Below the pieces are notes generated by a model. That model was not told the origin of the DNA. It made no database searches and worked only from the letters and a program-made list of their open reading frames with translations. Made by a program: the position numbers and the translations under genes. Source: Spirodela intermedia (Eukaryota; Streptophyta; Magnoliopsida; Alismatales; Araceae). From it: a stretch of 64,000 nt of DNA. Every line of letters starts with the position of its first letter. The stretch's first letter is position 1. Shown here piece by piece: positions 33,795 to 47,852 of the stretch. The stretch covers positions 126,501 through 190,500 of the forward strand of contig LR746264.1 in the NCBI GenBank assembly GCA_902729315.2. Direction: 5' to 3'.

Positions 33795-36700
33795 ATGGAC
33801 AAGGAATACGATGTGATCGTTCTAGGGACGGGCTTGAAGGAGTGCATACTCAGCGGTCTTCTCTCTGTCGGTGGGCTCAAGGTGCCGTCGTCCCTCTTCG
33901 CCGCTGAATCCTCATCTCTAGATTTCCTCGTGGCTGGTTATTTCTTTGCTTGTTTTTGATGTTCGTACATCACGGCCGTGATTTCGCATCGGAAACGATT
34001 TCCCTTTCTCCCGGCCTGTAACAGAACAGGCACGATGACTATTCTCCTGCAACCGATTCCTCGATGCTCGCCAATTCGTTGATGAATTGAGACTAGTATC
34101 TTGCGTCCCGAAGGCCGCCATCTCTGTCATCTAATCTGGCTAGGGGCCGTGCGGTTGCCCTCCTTCGAATGTCGATGCGATGTGTTCTGGTCGACGGCTT
34201 TTTTCCTCCTCTGTCAATATAAAGCTTTCCGGTCTGTTGTTTGGGCAGGTCCTCCACATGGACAGGAATGACTATTATGGGGGGGAATCGAGCTCTCTAA
34301 ATCTCGTTCAGGTTCTCTCATATTCACTCTTAATCTATGCTTCTATCATGAACACGATATCTCTTTCAGGTTTTCTTCTCCGCTCTTTTCTAGGATTTCA
34401 TGTCCCGTTCTCCTCTCTTAATACGCAGCTGTGGAAACGATTCAGGGGAAACGACAAGCCCCCAGAACATCTGGGCGCAAGCAAGGAGTACAACGTCGAC
34501 ATGATCCCAAAGGTGATGATCTGACAGAGAGCTCTCTCAGACGTGCTGGCTGCTTCTGTACAGGATCCAGTGACCGAAGAAAGCTGCAATGGCTGTTACC
34601 TGAATCATAATTAATTTCTCTCCTGAATTTGATCCGTCTTTTTATTCTGGCCCCCTTTTCCGCTATTCTTCCTCAAATCCCTATTCAATATTTGTAAACC
34701 TCAAAATCTCGATGTCCATTCAACATCCAGAAGAAACAAACTATCGTCAATAACATTTTTGCGATTCTCAATTTTCTAGCGCAAGAGTTTACTGTTTCAT
34801 ATTCACCTGTTGTAAAATGGTTTGAAATGCATATTCACCAGTTTACTTCTATCACTCCCGGCTACCAATTTATCGTCCTCGTACACGTAAAAAGCTCCGT
34901 TAATAGGACAAGTCTTCCAAAATTTATTTTTTAAAATGAATGAAGAATCATGATCTTATTGCTGTTGCAGTTCATGATGGCCAACGGTGCTCTGGTTCGT
35001 GTTCTCATCCACACAAATGTTACAAAATATCTCAACTTCAAGGCAGTTGACGGGAGCTTTGTGTACAACAGAGGGAAAGTATGACGCCTTGACAACGCAT
35101 AATGGCCGGTGCTCCTCTTTATTCTTTTTCCATTCATGAGCTTACATTATGCTTCCTGACCTGCTCACATTTTCAAGATATACAAAGTCCCAGCTACTGA
35201 TATAGAAGCCTTGAAGTCCACGCTGATGGGGCTTTTAGAAAAACGCCGGGCTCGGAAGTTTTTCATTTATGTGCAAGATTATGATGACAATGACCCGAAA
35301 TCTCACGAAGGACTGGATCTCAATAAAGTCACAGCAAGAGAGATCATCTCGTATGCCTCTCAACCTTATTTTTATCTTACCTGAAAATATACAATGGTAT
35401 ATGGATAGAAACATGAAACCAGCGTGCGATGCCCGTTGTCTTGTCTTGGAAGCTGTATACTTCTGCGCTTAGAGTTTCTACCGTACGAGACATGCAAATA
35501 TGATATTTTCCCCGTTTTTGGATTTCTCTAGTGATAGAAAATGGGGAGCTTTGGAGACTGTTGGACCTGCTTGCACCACGTCAAAGAGGCCAGATTTTTA
35601 TTTATGCTCGTTTTTCTTCGTTCTGTGGCAGGTGTTCCTACAGCTAACGACAGAACGGACACCCTGAACTTGCATGATGTAGCTTGAACTTTTATTCAGA
35701 AAGGAAACAACTGAAAGCCAAACACTAGTGCAAAAAACATTTAGACCTGATAAGAAAAATGAAATATTTCAACTCATCGGCAAGGAATTTAGAGAAGCTA
35801 CGAATCAAAACACAGCCTTTTTGTCCATCCCATCAACTTTTAAAAATTCTAGTAGTTCCTGGAAGTATACTCGGTTTCTTATTTCTCTACCCGAATGTTC
35901 GAGTAACACGATAAATTTAAATCTTCGATCTGAGCCTATCATGAATGACCAATATAACCTCATGCAGGCCATTCTGTGAGATTAGGATGTTGCCATATAA
36001 GCAAGTCGGAAAAACTCCTTTATTCCAAAACATGAGCCCGAGCTAATATCATGAGTGCAGTTTTATTTTATGAACTCGTTGCTATTATGGCCCCTCCTCC
36101 TGTTTCATAATTTTACTGCTCGAAAATGAAACTTTCAGATCAATTCAAAATAGACTAGTACAAATCGAAGCTGAAGAGCAGCTTATTGATGCATCCAACC
36201 AGCCTGCAAGTGAAACGACCAAGGTTCATATTGATTGATAAGGCCCCTGAAGGAGAAGTTTGTTTTATCCCTTCTGTAAATATGAATTACGCAGAAATTC
36301 AGAAAATCGATGTTATCACGGTACACTTTATTTTGTGTGTAATATTTATGGGCCTTTGGCACACCTTTGTGTAATTGCGGAACATTTATTTTGTTCTGAA
36401 TGAACTGTCGTAAATGGACATAATTAATTGAAAAATACATGATTTTTCGTTCCGTAAAGGATGCGAATCTTCTAGCCTTCAATCCTTTAATGCTTCTTCC
36501 GCCTTCCTGCAGAAAGTATGGCCTTGATGAGGACACAGTCGACTTTATTGGGCATGCTTTAGCACTTCATCCAGACGACAGCTACTTAGATGGGCCTGCA
36601 ATGGACACTGTGAAGAGAATGAAGGTAGTCTTCTTATGGTTACTTACGAACCACGAACAATAAATTCCCCACACCCCCCCCACCCCATACCAAAAAAAAA

Positions 36701-37719
36701 AGAGAAGAGAGAGACCAACTTGTTACATCTCGCCACAAACTCGTCCTTAGAGGTCTCCTATATACTCTTGGTCAGGACCTAAAACATTAATTTATTTTAG
36801 CTCTCGTATATTATATTATATTTTATCATAGTTAGAGGTTTCCTGTATAATAATGAATTCTTTCACAAGCATGTTCGTGTCGTATTCTAGCTATGCTGAT
36901 TATTTTGGGCTTTATCTGACTAGCTATATGCTGAGTCACTGGCGAGCTTTCAAGGAGGCTCCCCTTATATTTATCCTCTGTATGGGCTGGGAGAACTTCC
37001 ACAGGTTTGCGCTCATCAATGGCTTCAGGAATCATTATACGACCTTTTTTTCTCTGAGAACTCAGACACCAAACATTTCCAGGGATTCGCCCGTTTAAGT
37101 GCTGTTCATGGCGGAACGTACATGCTCAACAAGCCAGAGTGCAAGGTAAAATCAGTTATAATTTGAAGAAACAAAAAAAAATTATAGACGAAGTGCATTG
37201 GTTTCCCCAGAATTCAGAATACTGGTGGATACCCTGAGTGACCTATTTTCTAATTTTCTAGATAGATATCTCATTTCCCTTAGTCGATTTTTTTATTTCC
37301 AGCAAGTTTTTCCTTTTCTTTTCAGTTCTTCAGCATTCGAGGTCAATTTTTTATTTTTTTTTCAAGAGACTGTGTGTGGTTTGTGGCAGGTAGAGTTTGA
37401 TGAGAATGGAAAAGCTTGTGGGGTAACATCAGATGGAGAAACTGCTCGATGCAAGAAGATAGTATGTGACCCATCCTACTTACCAAACAAGGTAAAGAAC
37501 CTTATAACCTTATAGTCTGTGAGGATATCGATTTTATCTGATAAAACTCTGCATGTCGACTGACAATTATTAACAGGTTCAGAAGGTCGGAATGGTTGCC
37601 CGGGCAATCTGCATAATGAGCCACCCAATGCCACATACCAATGAATCCCACTCGGCACAGGTTATTCTACCCCAGAAACAGATTGGGCGTAAATCCGACA
37701 TGTAGGTTGATTGCTCCCT

Positions 37720-37750
<31 letters not shown>

Positions 37751-38755
37751 TCAGTTCAACCTTAAGATAAATCATGAAACAATATTTTAAAATAAATAAA
37801 TAAAGAAAATATCTCTCTTTTCGCGAGAAAGGCTTGACAGTAGTGCTCAAGGAAAGGAATCGAAAGAATGACAAAACAGAAGTTGACCTTTTTCTGTCAT
37901 AATCTTGTTGAATGTCCTCCGATGTCATGCCTGCAGGTACCTGTTCTGCTGCTCCTACTCCCACAATGTGGCGCCAAAAGGCAAATACATTGCCTTCGTC
38001 TCGACAGAAGCTGAGTCGAACCAGCCTGAAGTGGAATTGAAGCCCGGAATCGATCTTCTGGGACCGGTAGATGAGATCTTCTATGATATGTACGACAGAT
38101 ACGAACCAATCAACAAAAGTGACGACGACAATTGCTTTATATCTACTGTGAGTACTTCTCTCGTCCTTGCCCGGCACACAGTGAACTAGGATCCTTGTTC
38201 TTCAGACATCGGCCCCTCACAGCTTCGCATCTTTGTTTCCTTGGCAAGTTATGAACTTTGACTTTTACCCACCGGGATTCAGGAGCACGGAAGCCTTGCA
38301 TGACTATCTTATACCTTTTTCTTCCATCGACAACTCATAAAAATATCATAACTTGAGCTGGTTATGTTTCTACCTGTTTCTGTTTCATCCTCACAGAGTT
38401 ACGATGCCACAACCCATTTCGAGTCGACCGTGAAAGATGTGATCTCCATGTACTGCAAAATAACCGGAAAGGTAATTTCTACATCGTCTTTTTTTGGCAA
38501 TTTTTGATTTATTATTTCCCTCAGGACTGGGATCTTCCTACTGATGAACCTTGAAACTGATGTAAGGTCGGTGAAGATGACGTTGACTTCTTGACATTTT
38601 TTCAATCGTCGTCATCACATTTTGACTTTCGCGCGTCGTAATATCTTCTCAGCTTCAACGTTATAAGTTTTACCATTCGGACTCAAGATCAGCGTCTCGC
38701 GCAGGTTCTCGACCTAACAGCGGACATGAGCGCCGCCAGTGCTGCCAGCGGCTAA
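33795..38755 (+). CDS. GDI: Rab GDP-dissociation inhibitor (GDI)
   Basis: Thirteen exons (33795-33881, 34249-34311, 34429-34512, 34971-35078, 35178-35350, 36513-36624, 36924-37004, 37083-37145, 37390-37491, 37577-37701, 37937-38147, 38397-38471, 38705-38755) give 444 residues, the family's normal length. The start [20 protein letters not shown] and [17 protein letters not shown] are the conserved GDI sequence regions that bind Rab GTPases. Further hallmarks are [59 protein letters not shown] and [19 protein letters not shown] extracts GDP-bound, prenylated Rabs from membranes and recycles them in the cytosol for vesicle traffic. All intron phases agree and no key residue is missing. Intron 5 is 1.16 kb and contains no recognised gene. 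The C terminus (MSAASAASG) is slightly different from the usual acidic ending. Confidence 0.97.
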
Positions 38756-39657
38756 AGCGTGAGCTCGTGTTGTTGTGCTGGCATCTAGGAGAAAAAAGAT
38801 GAAGGGGAAGCCTCAGACCACTGAATCGATGTCTGTTTCGTCAATTATCATTCAAACCATCCGACTTTGAACAACATCCCTGCGCAATGTTCATCCTTTC
38901 GAGTGTTGTAAAAGACGGGCGATTGCTCATGCTCTTGTTAAGAACCTACTCGCTCCTTTTTTATTATTTTTTATTTATTATTATTTTTTATGCGGCAGCT
39001 TGATCTGAATTCGCCAAGAACTCCGGTATTTTCTATCAACCAGGATATGAAAAGATGGGTCTGAGCAGGGTTCTTGGATTGAATGGACTGATGCAGGAAC
39101 AGTGCAGTCATCTGAGAGTGTGCGCTGTCGTCCTGATAAAATTGCCCCATTTCTCTCACATAAACAGGGACCAGAATTCAGCAGGGCAGCCATCCTCCAC
39201 GCCGACCCTTTGAACCAGCGGCGCGGGCAGATGCTCTGAGAGAAGCTCGGGTTTCGTCCGCCGTGATTCAAGACAGACGGCGGCGGCGGCAGACCCAAGG
39301 CTATGGGGATCATAAGTTGGTCGCCGACAGAGGGGCGGGTGGAAGAAGCTGTGAAGGCCGAGAGAGCGAGCATCTGCCTCGTTGTTGGTGGAAGAAGAGT
39401 TTTCGTCGTATTTTCTAAGTGTCGACAAGTTAACACGCCCAAGGGTTTCTGCCCGTCAAAAGGATTACATAAAAATCTTGCCACCAAATCAAATGGTATG
39501 AGCATCTGGCAGCAGTTGTTGACCTAATAGCGCCAGGACATGTACATGCTGCACCTTCCAGCCTCGATAAAAAACAGCTTTCATGCAGTGATGTCTCGTC
39601 CCGCAACCCAAGAAGAGAGAGAGAGAGATGCAGTGAAGGTCTGGCTATGGCTACCTC
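38756..39657. other. Intergenic between converging GDI and MSL genes
   Basis: About 0.9 kb holding both 3' flanks. Minus-strand frames at 38981-39505 lack domains. A T/A-rich block at 38956-38990 may include poly(A) signals for GDI. No gene is seen. Confidence 0.6.
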
Positions 39658-42600
39658 TCACTGATCCCGCGGCTGCTCCGCTGCCGGCCCGCCAGAGGCA
39701 GGAGCCTGGCCGTCTTTCTTTTCCTTGGTCGAGGATGCAGGCCCGCTCCCGCTGCGAAGAGAAGCCATTTCCTTGGAGTCCACTGGGTTTGGCGCGGGGA
39801 CCAGCCCTTCTTCGATGGGAAGGGTCCGTTTCGCACCGTCCAGGGCGACTCCAAGAACAATGTTCTCCTCTAGAGAGGGCCTGCCCGGCATGGAGGGCGG
39901 CGGAGGGCCATGGGACCTCTCACTTGGAGGTGCCGGCGATGTAGCAGTGTCGGCAACGTCTTCTTGCGCGGAGGCGGATCCCGGGGGACTCTCCTTTGAG
40001 CCGAGTGATCCCACGCCCGAGTCTTCAGGCTGCAGCTTTGCGGAGGGAGACGACGATGCCTCCATGCTGCTGCTCTTCACATGGACATCTCCAGGCACGG
40101 GCTTCTGCAGCTTCTTTTCCTCTGATCTCTCTGAGGCTAGCTCTTCCGAATCTGGATCAACTTCCTCTGGACTGGGTTTCGGTGGCTGTGCGTTGTCAGA
40201 ACTCTCCGGGAGAGGAGCTTCCGAAGTGGAGATCGTCTCCTTGAGGTCTTCGCCAGTGCGAGGAGTCTGGCGAGACTTGGGTTTCTCCTCGCCCGGCGTT
40301 TTCAACGGGGGCTCGATCAGCAGCAACGAACGGCTGCTGGCGGCGGCTGGGCGGGAGAAGATCGTATCTGCGAATGGGATCTTCTCAATGTCGCTGTCTC
40401 CATAGAACTTCTGGACCGTCCGAATGGGAGTAGCAAGCCGAGCTCGGTGGTGCCGGATGACTCTCAGCAGGTCCAGCAGAATAGCTTCCTGAGCGATGTT
40501 TGTCCACAGATACATTGCTATTAGCAAACAATTCAAACGATGTTGGCATAAAGGATAATAAATAGGATTATAAAGCACATAACATCTTGGAAAAATACTG
40601 GGGAAAGAGAGCTCGTCGCACTTTGATAAATAAATAAATAATCCGCAGTTACTACTATGACAAAGATGAAGAAATAGTATTAGAAGTAAATTAATCCAAT
40701 ATCTCATGAAGACACCTCTGGATCATAATTTCGGTTGAATAATCGGCGAAATCAGGTTTTGCTTGTATTTCCACACCTTGCTTTAGTAAGGCAACTAGTC
40801 ACTGCTTGCTTTTTGCTGTAAGGCGATGTTTAATCTATAATCTCCTTCCATGGCATCATAAGAATTCAACATCAATCTAAACATTGGAGGAGGCGCAGAT
40901 ATCTATCTGCGTCCATTAAAATGCTACTGAAACTATAATGAAGAACCCCCCCCCCCCCCCCTTCCCTTCATTTTGGTTACCAAAGTTAAGCCAAAGTCAC
41001 ATGATTTTCGAGAGGAATAGGAAAGTAGAATGCAATTACAAACAAGGAAAGAAATGTCATATTTTTTGTTAACATCTTGATAGATGTTTGATTTACGGGA
41101 ATAACTTACTATAAATGATTTTTACGAGGTGAAAGAAAATTTACAGCTAAGTCCAATCAGATGAACTACTGGTCAGTAGATGTAAGCAACCTCCCTTCCA
41201 GCAACAGGGTGGGGATGTGGGGGTGGTGGTTCAAGGAGGAGACAGCTGGATGGAATCAGTTGACTCAGACCTCTAGCGAGACCCTTTTTTCTGGACAACA
41301 AACTAAGAACTTAGGACAAGAAATAGTCAAACAGATATGAGAGTGTTGAATGCCTTGGAAATTTCTATCTGACAACTAGTGATCTTTGAGAAATAACGTT
41401 AAAGATGATCATACAGAAATTGCGAGGATCATCCGCAGGCAAGCCACTCACCCAAAGAACAGAAATTGTCTTCCGTGTACTAAAACAAAATGTCATATTC
41501 TTCTCCATAAATGATATCAAATATGTTCTCCCGCGATCATGCAGAAAAATACAATTCAATAAAGACAAATAGCGAGCTTTATCTTACCTTAACACCCAGA
41601 TATTCTTCAAAATGTGGCGTCTTCACAAAACAAGATATAAGAATCTGCAACACAACAATAAATATTAGATCCAAGAAGAGGGGTTTTTCTTAGTCCGATT
41701 CGATTCAGTCTCCAAATTTATTAAAACTCATGTGCCTCAACAACATAAGCAGCTAGCGATGAACATGAAGGAAGAAAAGAAAGGCAGTGCAACAATGACA
41801 TCACCAGGAGAGAGTGGTAAAAATCGTGACAGTAGGTTGTGATCATAATGGGAGATGATGGCAGCAGTAGGATTATTCATTTTTCCTTATTCCTATTTTG
41901 TTCACATCATTATTTGATTTTTCTTCATCTCCTTCCTTCCATGGTTCTAAAAGCAGTCAACGGCCCATGAAAATGATGAGGAAAAACGAAGTAAAAACTC
42001 CAAAGACATGACAGGTGTTCAAGACGTTTGGGATAGACAATGAAACCCAAAAGATCATCACCTTGGTTATTTTCGGTACCATAGTAAGTTTTTTTGTCAT
42101 AATGGCAACCTTGTCAGAAGCCTAACTTGAAATTAAACACTGCCATATTGTGACTAAACTATAAATTAACAAGAGATGGCTCCAAGTCGTGTTGCTGACC
42201 ATGAGCAGAACAATCCAGTACATCGATATATGTATCATTAGATATAATGATATGATGATATTTTAATAAAAACATCAAGAATGTTAAATAAATGTAAAAT
42301 GACCACCTGATGTAGTCAAAAAACTAATAGAAATTACCACTGGTCAAGATACATGCAAAAACGATAGGTGGTTGTTTTTACATGTATTTAACATTCGTCA
42401 TCAAGAATGTTAAATACATGCAACTACATCTTGACTTTCAGCTGAGCGATATTTATAAATTAAGTTAAAGGGAAAAACGATAATTGAAAACAAAAATAGG
42501 GAAACTCACCAAAAGAGCTTGATTTTCTGGATCAACATTGTCCAAAAATACTCTTCTGTGCAACTTCTGCTGCTCCACTTGTGGATTTTTTGCTAATACC

Positions 42601-45600
42601 TTGCGCATATCAGCCACAATATTCTTCACATAAAAACGATCAGCATCAATATTCTGAATAGAATACTGAAGAAAAACGATAAAATAAATGGGCGAATCAT
42701 AAGACATCCAGGAAACGTTAATTTATGCTTACATTAATTTTATCAACATCTAAATGGCTGATGGCGATATGAGTTTTAATGCGCCAATGAGACTTTTGGC
42801 TAAGATTTCTCACAACACTGACAGTGAACTTGTGGTTGGGAATGTGAACTGCTTCACGGTCATCACCTCTTATAATTGTAGGGGACCACCAGCCCACGTG
42901 CTACAAAAAAACCAATAAACAGTCAGGAGGGAAGAATATAATATTTTGAAGGTTAAACAAGCAAAATGTTAAAGAGGAAGAGTGATAAGCAAAGAACTAG
43001 AACAACGTGTGAGGACATATAAGAAATAGAAGTTCAGCAATAATTCTGTGCTTTAAGACAAACAGTTTTAGGATAAATAATTAGTTTCGACAAGAATATG
43101 GCGTCCCTTTGGCGTTATCCCATGTGGATGGAAAACTAACCTCAACAGTTCCAGAGACCTCGTAACCCTCGATCTTTGTTTGGATCCACTCATTCAAAAC
43201 AAATGGGCGTGTAGCATGGATCATGACACTAGAAAGGAAGTTTGTAAATATCTGCAGGAAAAAAAAAATAAAAATGGTTACCGTTCCAGGCTGAAACGCT
43301 GCAGAAAAATATGGAACTAAAAGAGAAAAACAGCGCATAAAATTTATCTGAGAGAGATACTCTGGAACCAAAAAGATGAAAAATGCTGCACCTCACGACC
43401 AGCAAGTGTCAACAAGACTGTTCCAAGACCTCCAGCCGTGAGCCATTTCTGGGTGGAAAAACCTAATAGCTCCATAAACAGTGAAAATGCAGCAACCCAC
43501 ACTGCTGTGTAGATAGCTTTACCTGCAAACTGGAAACCCATCTGAAAGGTATGGTATCCATAGTCAGGTAAATTAGAATTAGAAAATCACAAGGGGAATG
43601 TGAGAAAGAAACAAGGTGAGTCTTTGAAATTAATCCTTTTCCAAATAGAAAAAACATATGACCGGGAGTAATCTAAAGATGCAATAATATATAACAGCTT
43701 TTAGTAGGTAAAATAGTTGTGATTAGAGAAATGGGAGATGAACGACAAAGCAGCAGCAGCAGCAGCAGCAGCCTGCAACATCTTGGTTCTCATTCATGGC
43801 TGCAACAAGACTAGCAAGGGTGCTCTTAAAAGTTAACGTTTCCCCCAAAATATTGTCCAATCCAACTTAGAGCAGCTGATATTCTTTCCTCAAAATAAAA
43901 AAATTGACAGGAGCTAGATTACCCCAGAACATTAGAAATGGTCAATTCCACAAAGCAGATCTCAGAGAGTCAAGAGAATTGAAATGATTTGCTGCTGCAA
44001 ACGTGGTAGTTACTGGCAACCATTTTCGTGCTGATCTATAACTACTGGCCTAGTTCCATAGGCCTGTCTTTTTCGAGAATTGAAAATGCCAACATGAAGG
44101 TTCAAAGCCGATTTCCATAGGCCGATTTCCTTTGATGGAGAATCAAAGGAGGCAAATGGTGAACCCCCCCCCTCCCCCCCCGCTTTTATCTAATTTTAAA
44201 TAGTATTTTACTATGGACCGTTGGCAAAAAAAATTGAGGCTTGAGAAAAAAATATAAAAGAAAAAAAGGGATTGACCCAACGCGTAGATGGGCCCGACCA
44301 GGAGCTGATTGGGCTTTTCCAAGTTCCAGCCCAGAAGATTAGAAGTACCCCTTCACTCTAAGCCCACTCTACCAATCGCCATCTGCCCCAATAACTATAT
44401 AGGCATAGGAAAAAAATTAAACGGACTCTGATGAGCATGGCCTTCTAGTAAATAATGAATGCGCCATATGCCAATCAATGAAGTCCAATCATAAGGCAAA
44501 AAATATTCAGAGTAGAAATTGGAAAAAACATGATTTTAAGCATAGAAACATAGATTTCCGGCTTATGAAGTTAAAGAAACGTACATTTCTTGCATCATTC
44601 GAATCACTTGTCTCCATAAAAAAGTTCTGTGTTTTTTGTATGAAGCTGCAAAAAGATCAACGTAAGGCGACCATTGGTAATTTAATTGTTAAATTAACCA
44701 ACCAACGTATCGAGGAAAAATCAATGAAGGTTAACTGACAATATAATCTGAAAAAATAATAAAGATACCACTTTAAGGGAGTCACAAACGTGTTAAACCC
44801 AAATCAGAGGCAAGTATTCGCAAGCATTATGAAACTCTTGACAGAGAAAATATCAAGTCAAATATGAATTTACACCAAAAGAAGGAATTACACAAGACAA
44901 ATAACTGAACATCAGGAATCAAGCATTACATGTCGACTCCTTAATTGAACATAGGGAATATGATTACGGATATACATATAGCAGTAATAATGAAAAAATG
45001 TCTTCACCTTGACAGGCAAAATGCAAAAGCCATGACCGTTGATAATGATCTGATAAAAGTCAAAAGACGCTGTTTGATAGCTTGGCTCGCTTCTGAAGGT
45101 AGAATGACTGGATCCAATGCCCTGTAGCCAAAAAAAGCCCGCAGATAACTTTAACACATCTTAAAGGCATGAACTTATGCCTATTTGATTATTCACTCCG
45201 AAATGAACAGCATCCGAGGCAAGAATTTATAGTTTCATGAGTAAGTCAACTTCAGAAGATAAAGATAAAACTCTCCATTTCGTTTCAAAGTTTTACACTT
45301 TTCACTGCCACGCTCTGAGAATCAACGTGCATGTCAAGTTAACTAAAAACTACGTGTGTGACAATCATGAGATAAAGTTACAGAAATTATTGAAGGCTCT
45401 TTATGTACTGAGATGGCGTTGCAAAGAAATATACCTGCAGATGAGTGTTGCCCCAGACCAAAGTAGTAATGGTTGAAGGAAAGATGTAAAGATGTACTGA
45501 GTTCTGCTCTTTCTCCAAGTATTGTCATTGCTCTGTGAAGCATTTAGTTTAAAGATTAGTTGAGACTCAAAGAAAAGCATGACAAACAGTGATGATGGCC

Positions 45601-46218
45601 ACATACATCGAAAAATAGTCGTCTACCAAGACGCAGAAGCGGGCCAAGTCCCCATAGAGCAAAAACAATAACCCCAACTGCTGGAACCAATTGGTAAACC
45701 AGTGGAGTTGCATGCAAGGCAGTATATGACCTGTAAAATAAATGGGATACCATCGAGTCTAAATTATGGGAATATCAGAACATGAATAGATATTTAAAGC
45801 CAACCATACAAAAACTGGCCATAAATTCAAATTTCATCAATATCAAAGATCAAGATAATTGAACATTGAAAAAACCCGTAAAAAGAATGACAGAAATGAG
45901 AAAAAGAACCTGAAATAAGACCTATCATAATACTTGAAATAAAATATCACGAGAAATTTCTTGACATGAAAGATCAAAAAATGGAGGAAAGAAATGACGA
46001 AAAATGGAAAAAAGGAATCTTCTTGATAAACCCTCTCCTGCCAACAGATTTTTCCTTTTCACCTGAAAGAAGACTGGCTCCTTAAACCACATAACATTTG
46101 TTGTGTATCTTGATATTCCAACAGTATAATTGACATCCTCCCATCCTCAAAAAAGAACTACATATCCTTCAGATTTTTCAAAGAAGCTGCACATCCTCAG
46201 TTTTATCGGAGAGAAAGT

Positions 46219-46265
<47 letters not shown>

Positions 46266-47214
46266 TTCATTATCCCTAGCAGATAAAAGATATTTAACAT
46301 TGCGATGAGTAGATTGATTAGGAAGAGGTGCTCGCCGCTGCACAAATACAAGGACTGACATCTTTCACTGTCAACCTGATCGTTGAGCAATTTGACTTAA
46401 TAAGCCCCACTGACAGCTATATTTTGGTCTTTTCTAACATATGGGCTCAATAATCCATTTCTTTCTGACAGATTAAGTTATTATCTTCTGGTCTTTAACT
46501 AGTCATCAGACTAACATGTTAGCTTTTGGAGGGCTATGATTATATGTTCTTGAGAGAGTTAACGGCAATGACTTTTAGGTTTGAGAAGCTGTCCATTATT
46601 TAAACCGTTTAGGAGGCTATTATAGACAGCTTTTTATGCCCATTAAGATGCTTTTCAAATCCGAGTTATATTACAGTTTGTAAAACCTCGAAACACATTT
46701 ATCTCCCTTCTTACTTCACTTTGCTACTCCTGTACGTCTTTCTCCTAGAGTCTTCACCATCTTCCCTCTCGAGTGTCATTTTCTTCCCCCACATGATAAC
46801 CTCAAATGAACTTATCAAATTTATTTGGAACTACAATGGCGTTTCTTACAATTTTCCAAAATGGTTTCCCAATGATCCTATTTGAACGCATGTTATCCAG
46901 CCACTCATACTATTTTATTTTGATTTTATTCTGAAATATGGACAAGGAGCCACGACCTGATATTATACAAATTTAGTCAAATCGCTAGCAATTTTTCAGC
47001 AGATAGGACAGCGAGTAATAGATATGTGAACGAAATGTAGACCAAAGAAAAGAAAATACCTTCTCAAGGCTAAAGCAGTAGCTTTCAGAGTTGGATTCCT
47101 GGCAATTCCACTTGGAACGGCAAAGGATTGACACTTAAATGTATTGTATCTGTAAAAATAATATGTTCGCTTTCTTATGCTGCTTGAAACATGGAGAATC
47201 CAGTGGTCTTGTTG
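39658..47214 (-). CDS. Plastid-type MscS-like mechanosensitive channel (MSL2/MSL3 type), first exon unresolved
   Basis: Eleven exons are clear: 47214-47060, 45730-45607, 45532-45435, 45121-45008, 44645-44585, 43541-43392, 43251-43141, 42900-42733, 42623-42510, 41644-41588, 40488-39658. They keep phase and give 660 residues, close to full length for MSL2/3. The leader contains [11 protein letters not shown], as in plastid targeting regions. Membrane helices include [20 protein letters not shown] and [20 protein letters not shown]. The pore-lining helix region is [20 protein letters not shown], followed by [15 protein letters not shown] and the beta-rich domain ([20 protein letters not shown]). 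The ~270-residue C-terminal tail is Pro/Ser/Glu-rich and ends near [23 protein letters not shown]2/3 release osmotic pressure in the plastid envelope and affect plastid size and division. The ATG exon lies upstream of 47214 and is not certain. Confidence 0.93.
42278..42424. mobile_element. Foldback, MITE-like element in an MSL intron
   Basis: A 31-base arm at 42278-42308 is mirrored at 42366-42397 (AGGTGG...AACATTC) with few mismatches, around a 57-bp loop. The outer arm is copied again in direct orientation at 42402-42424. Such a structure suits a short non-autonomous DNA element with a partial duplication. No clear target-site duplication was identified. Confidence 0.5.
43751..43772. repeat. 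(CAG)7 in an MSL intron
   Basis: Seven CAG triplets lie in the intron between exons 5 and 6 of the MSL gene, about 210 bp upstream of exon 6 on the minus strand, where they read CTG. Confidence 0.9.
46225..46263 (-). repeat. (GA)19 in the first resolved MSL int­ron
   Basis: A GA run of about 39 bases lies in the 1.3-kb intron between 47060 and 45730. It is CT on the MSL sense strand. Confidence 0.95.
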
Positions 47215-47792
47215 CTGCAAAGAAAGTAGTCACTGGTTACTTTAGCAAAAAAGGTGAAAAAAAAAGGACTAGAGGCAACATTTCTTCGGGATGGAAAGAA
47301 GCAAGTTCATAAGGATAGTAACTTGGTGCTCTCTGTACTCCCCCTCCCCCTCCCCCACCATGAAACCCGCAATCTTTGCAATGCAAATTAAACGTCAATC
47401 CATAGACTAACATACTAACTAAATATCAAAACTTATCGAGTTTCCATGAGGAGCTTGCTGGTCATCTGTCATCGTATTTCTCTAAATCATGCATAAAGCC
47501 ATATCTTTCTCGAACATGAAATCACAAGAATTTAGCCTATCTATTACTGTATCAGACTAAGTATGCCTATCTAGTCCCCATCCACTCGATGAGGCGAAAT
47601 GACGAAGATGTGAGACTTAACATAAATCATCTAAACCTGCATTCATAGAAGAATCCCATGATTAATACGTTTGCTGCTATGTATCACATTTGACAATAGC
47701 CCACACTTTATAGATTTATCAGCCTTTCCGTTTGATACCTCTTCACAGCACATCAATACGAAAAATATCATGTGGGACACAAGGAACCTTAC

Positions 47793-47852
47793 CGAAAAAC
47801 GAGAAGAAAGAGAGAGAGTTAAAAGATGTCCACGCCCCTTCAGCTCCAATCT
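47793..47852 (-). other. Weak candidate upstream MSL exon
   Basis: A 60-base segment has an acceptor (TTTTACTAG) and a good donor (GTAAGG) and would join in phase to the exon at 47214, encoding RLELKGRGHLLTLSLSSRFS. Just upstream an ATG reads MTLFY then a stop, faintly like the MSL2 start. Support is weak. Confidence 0.2.
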
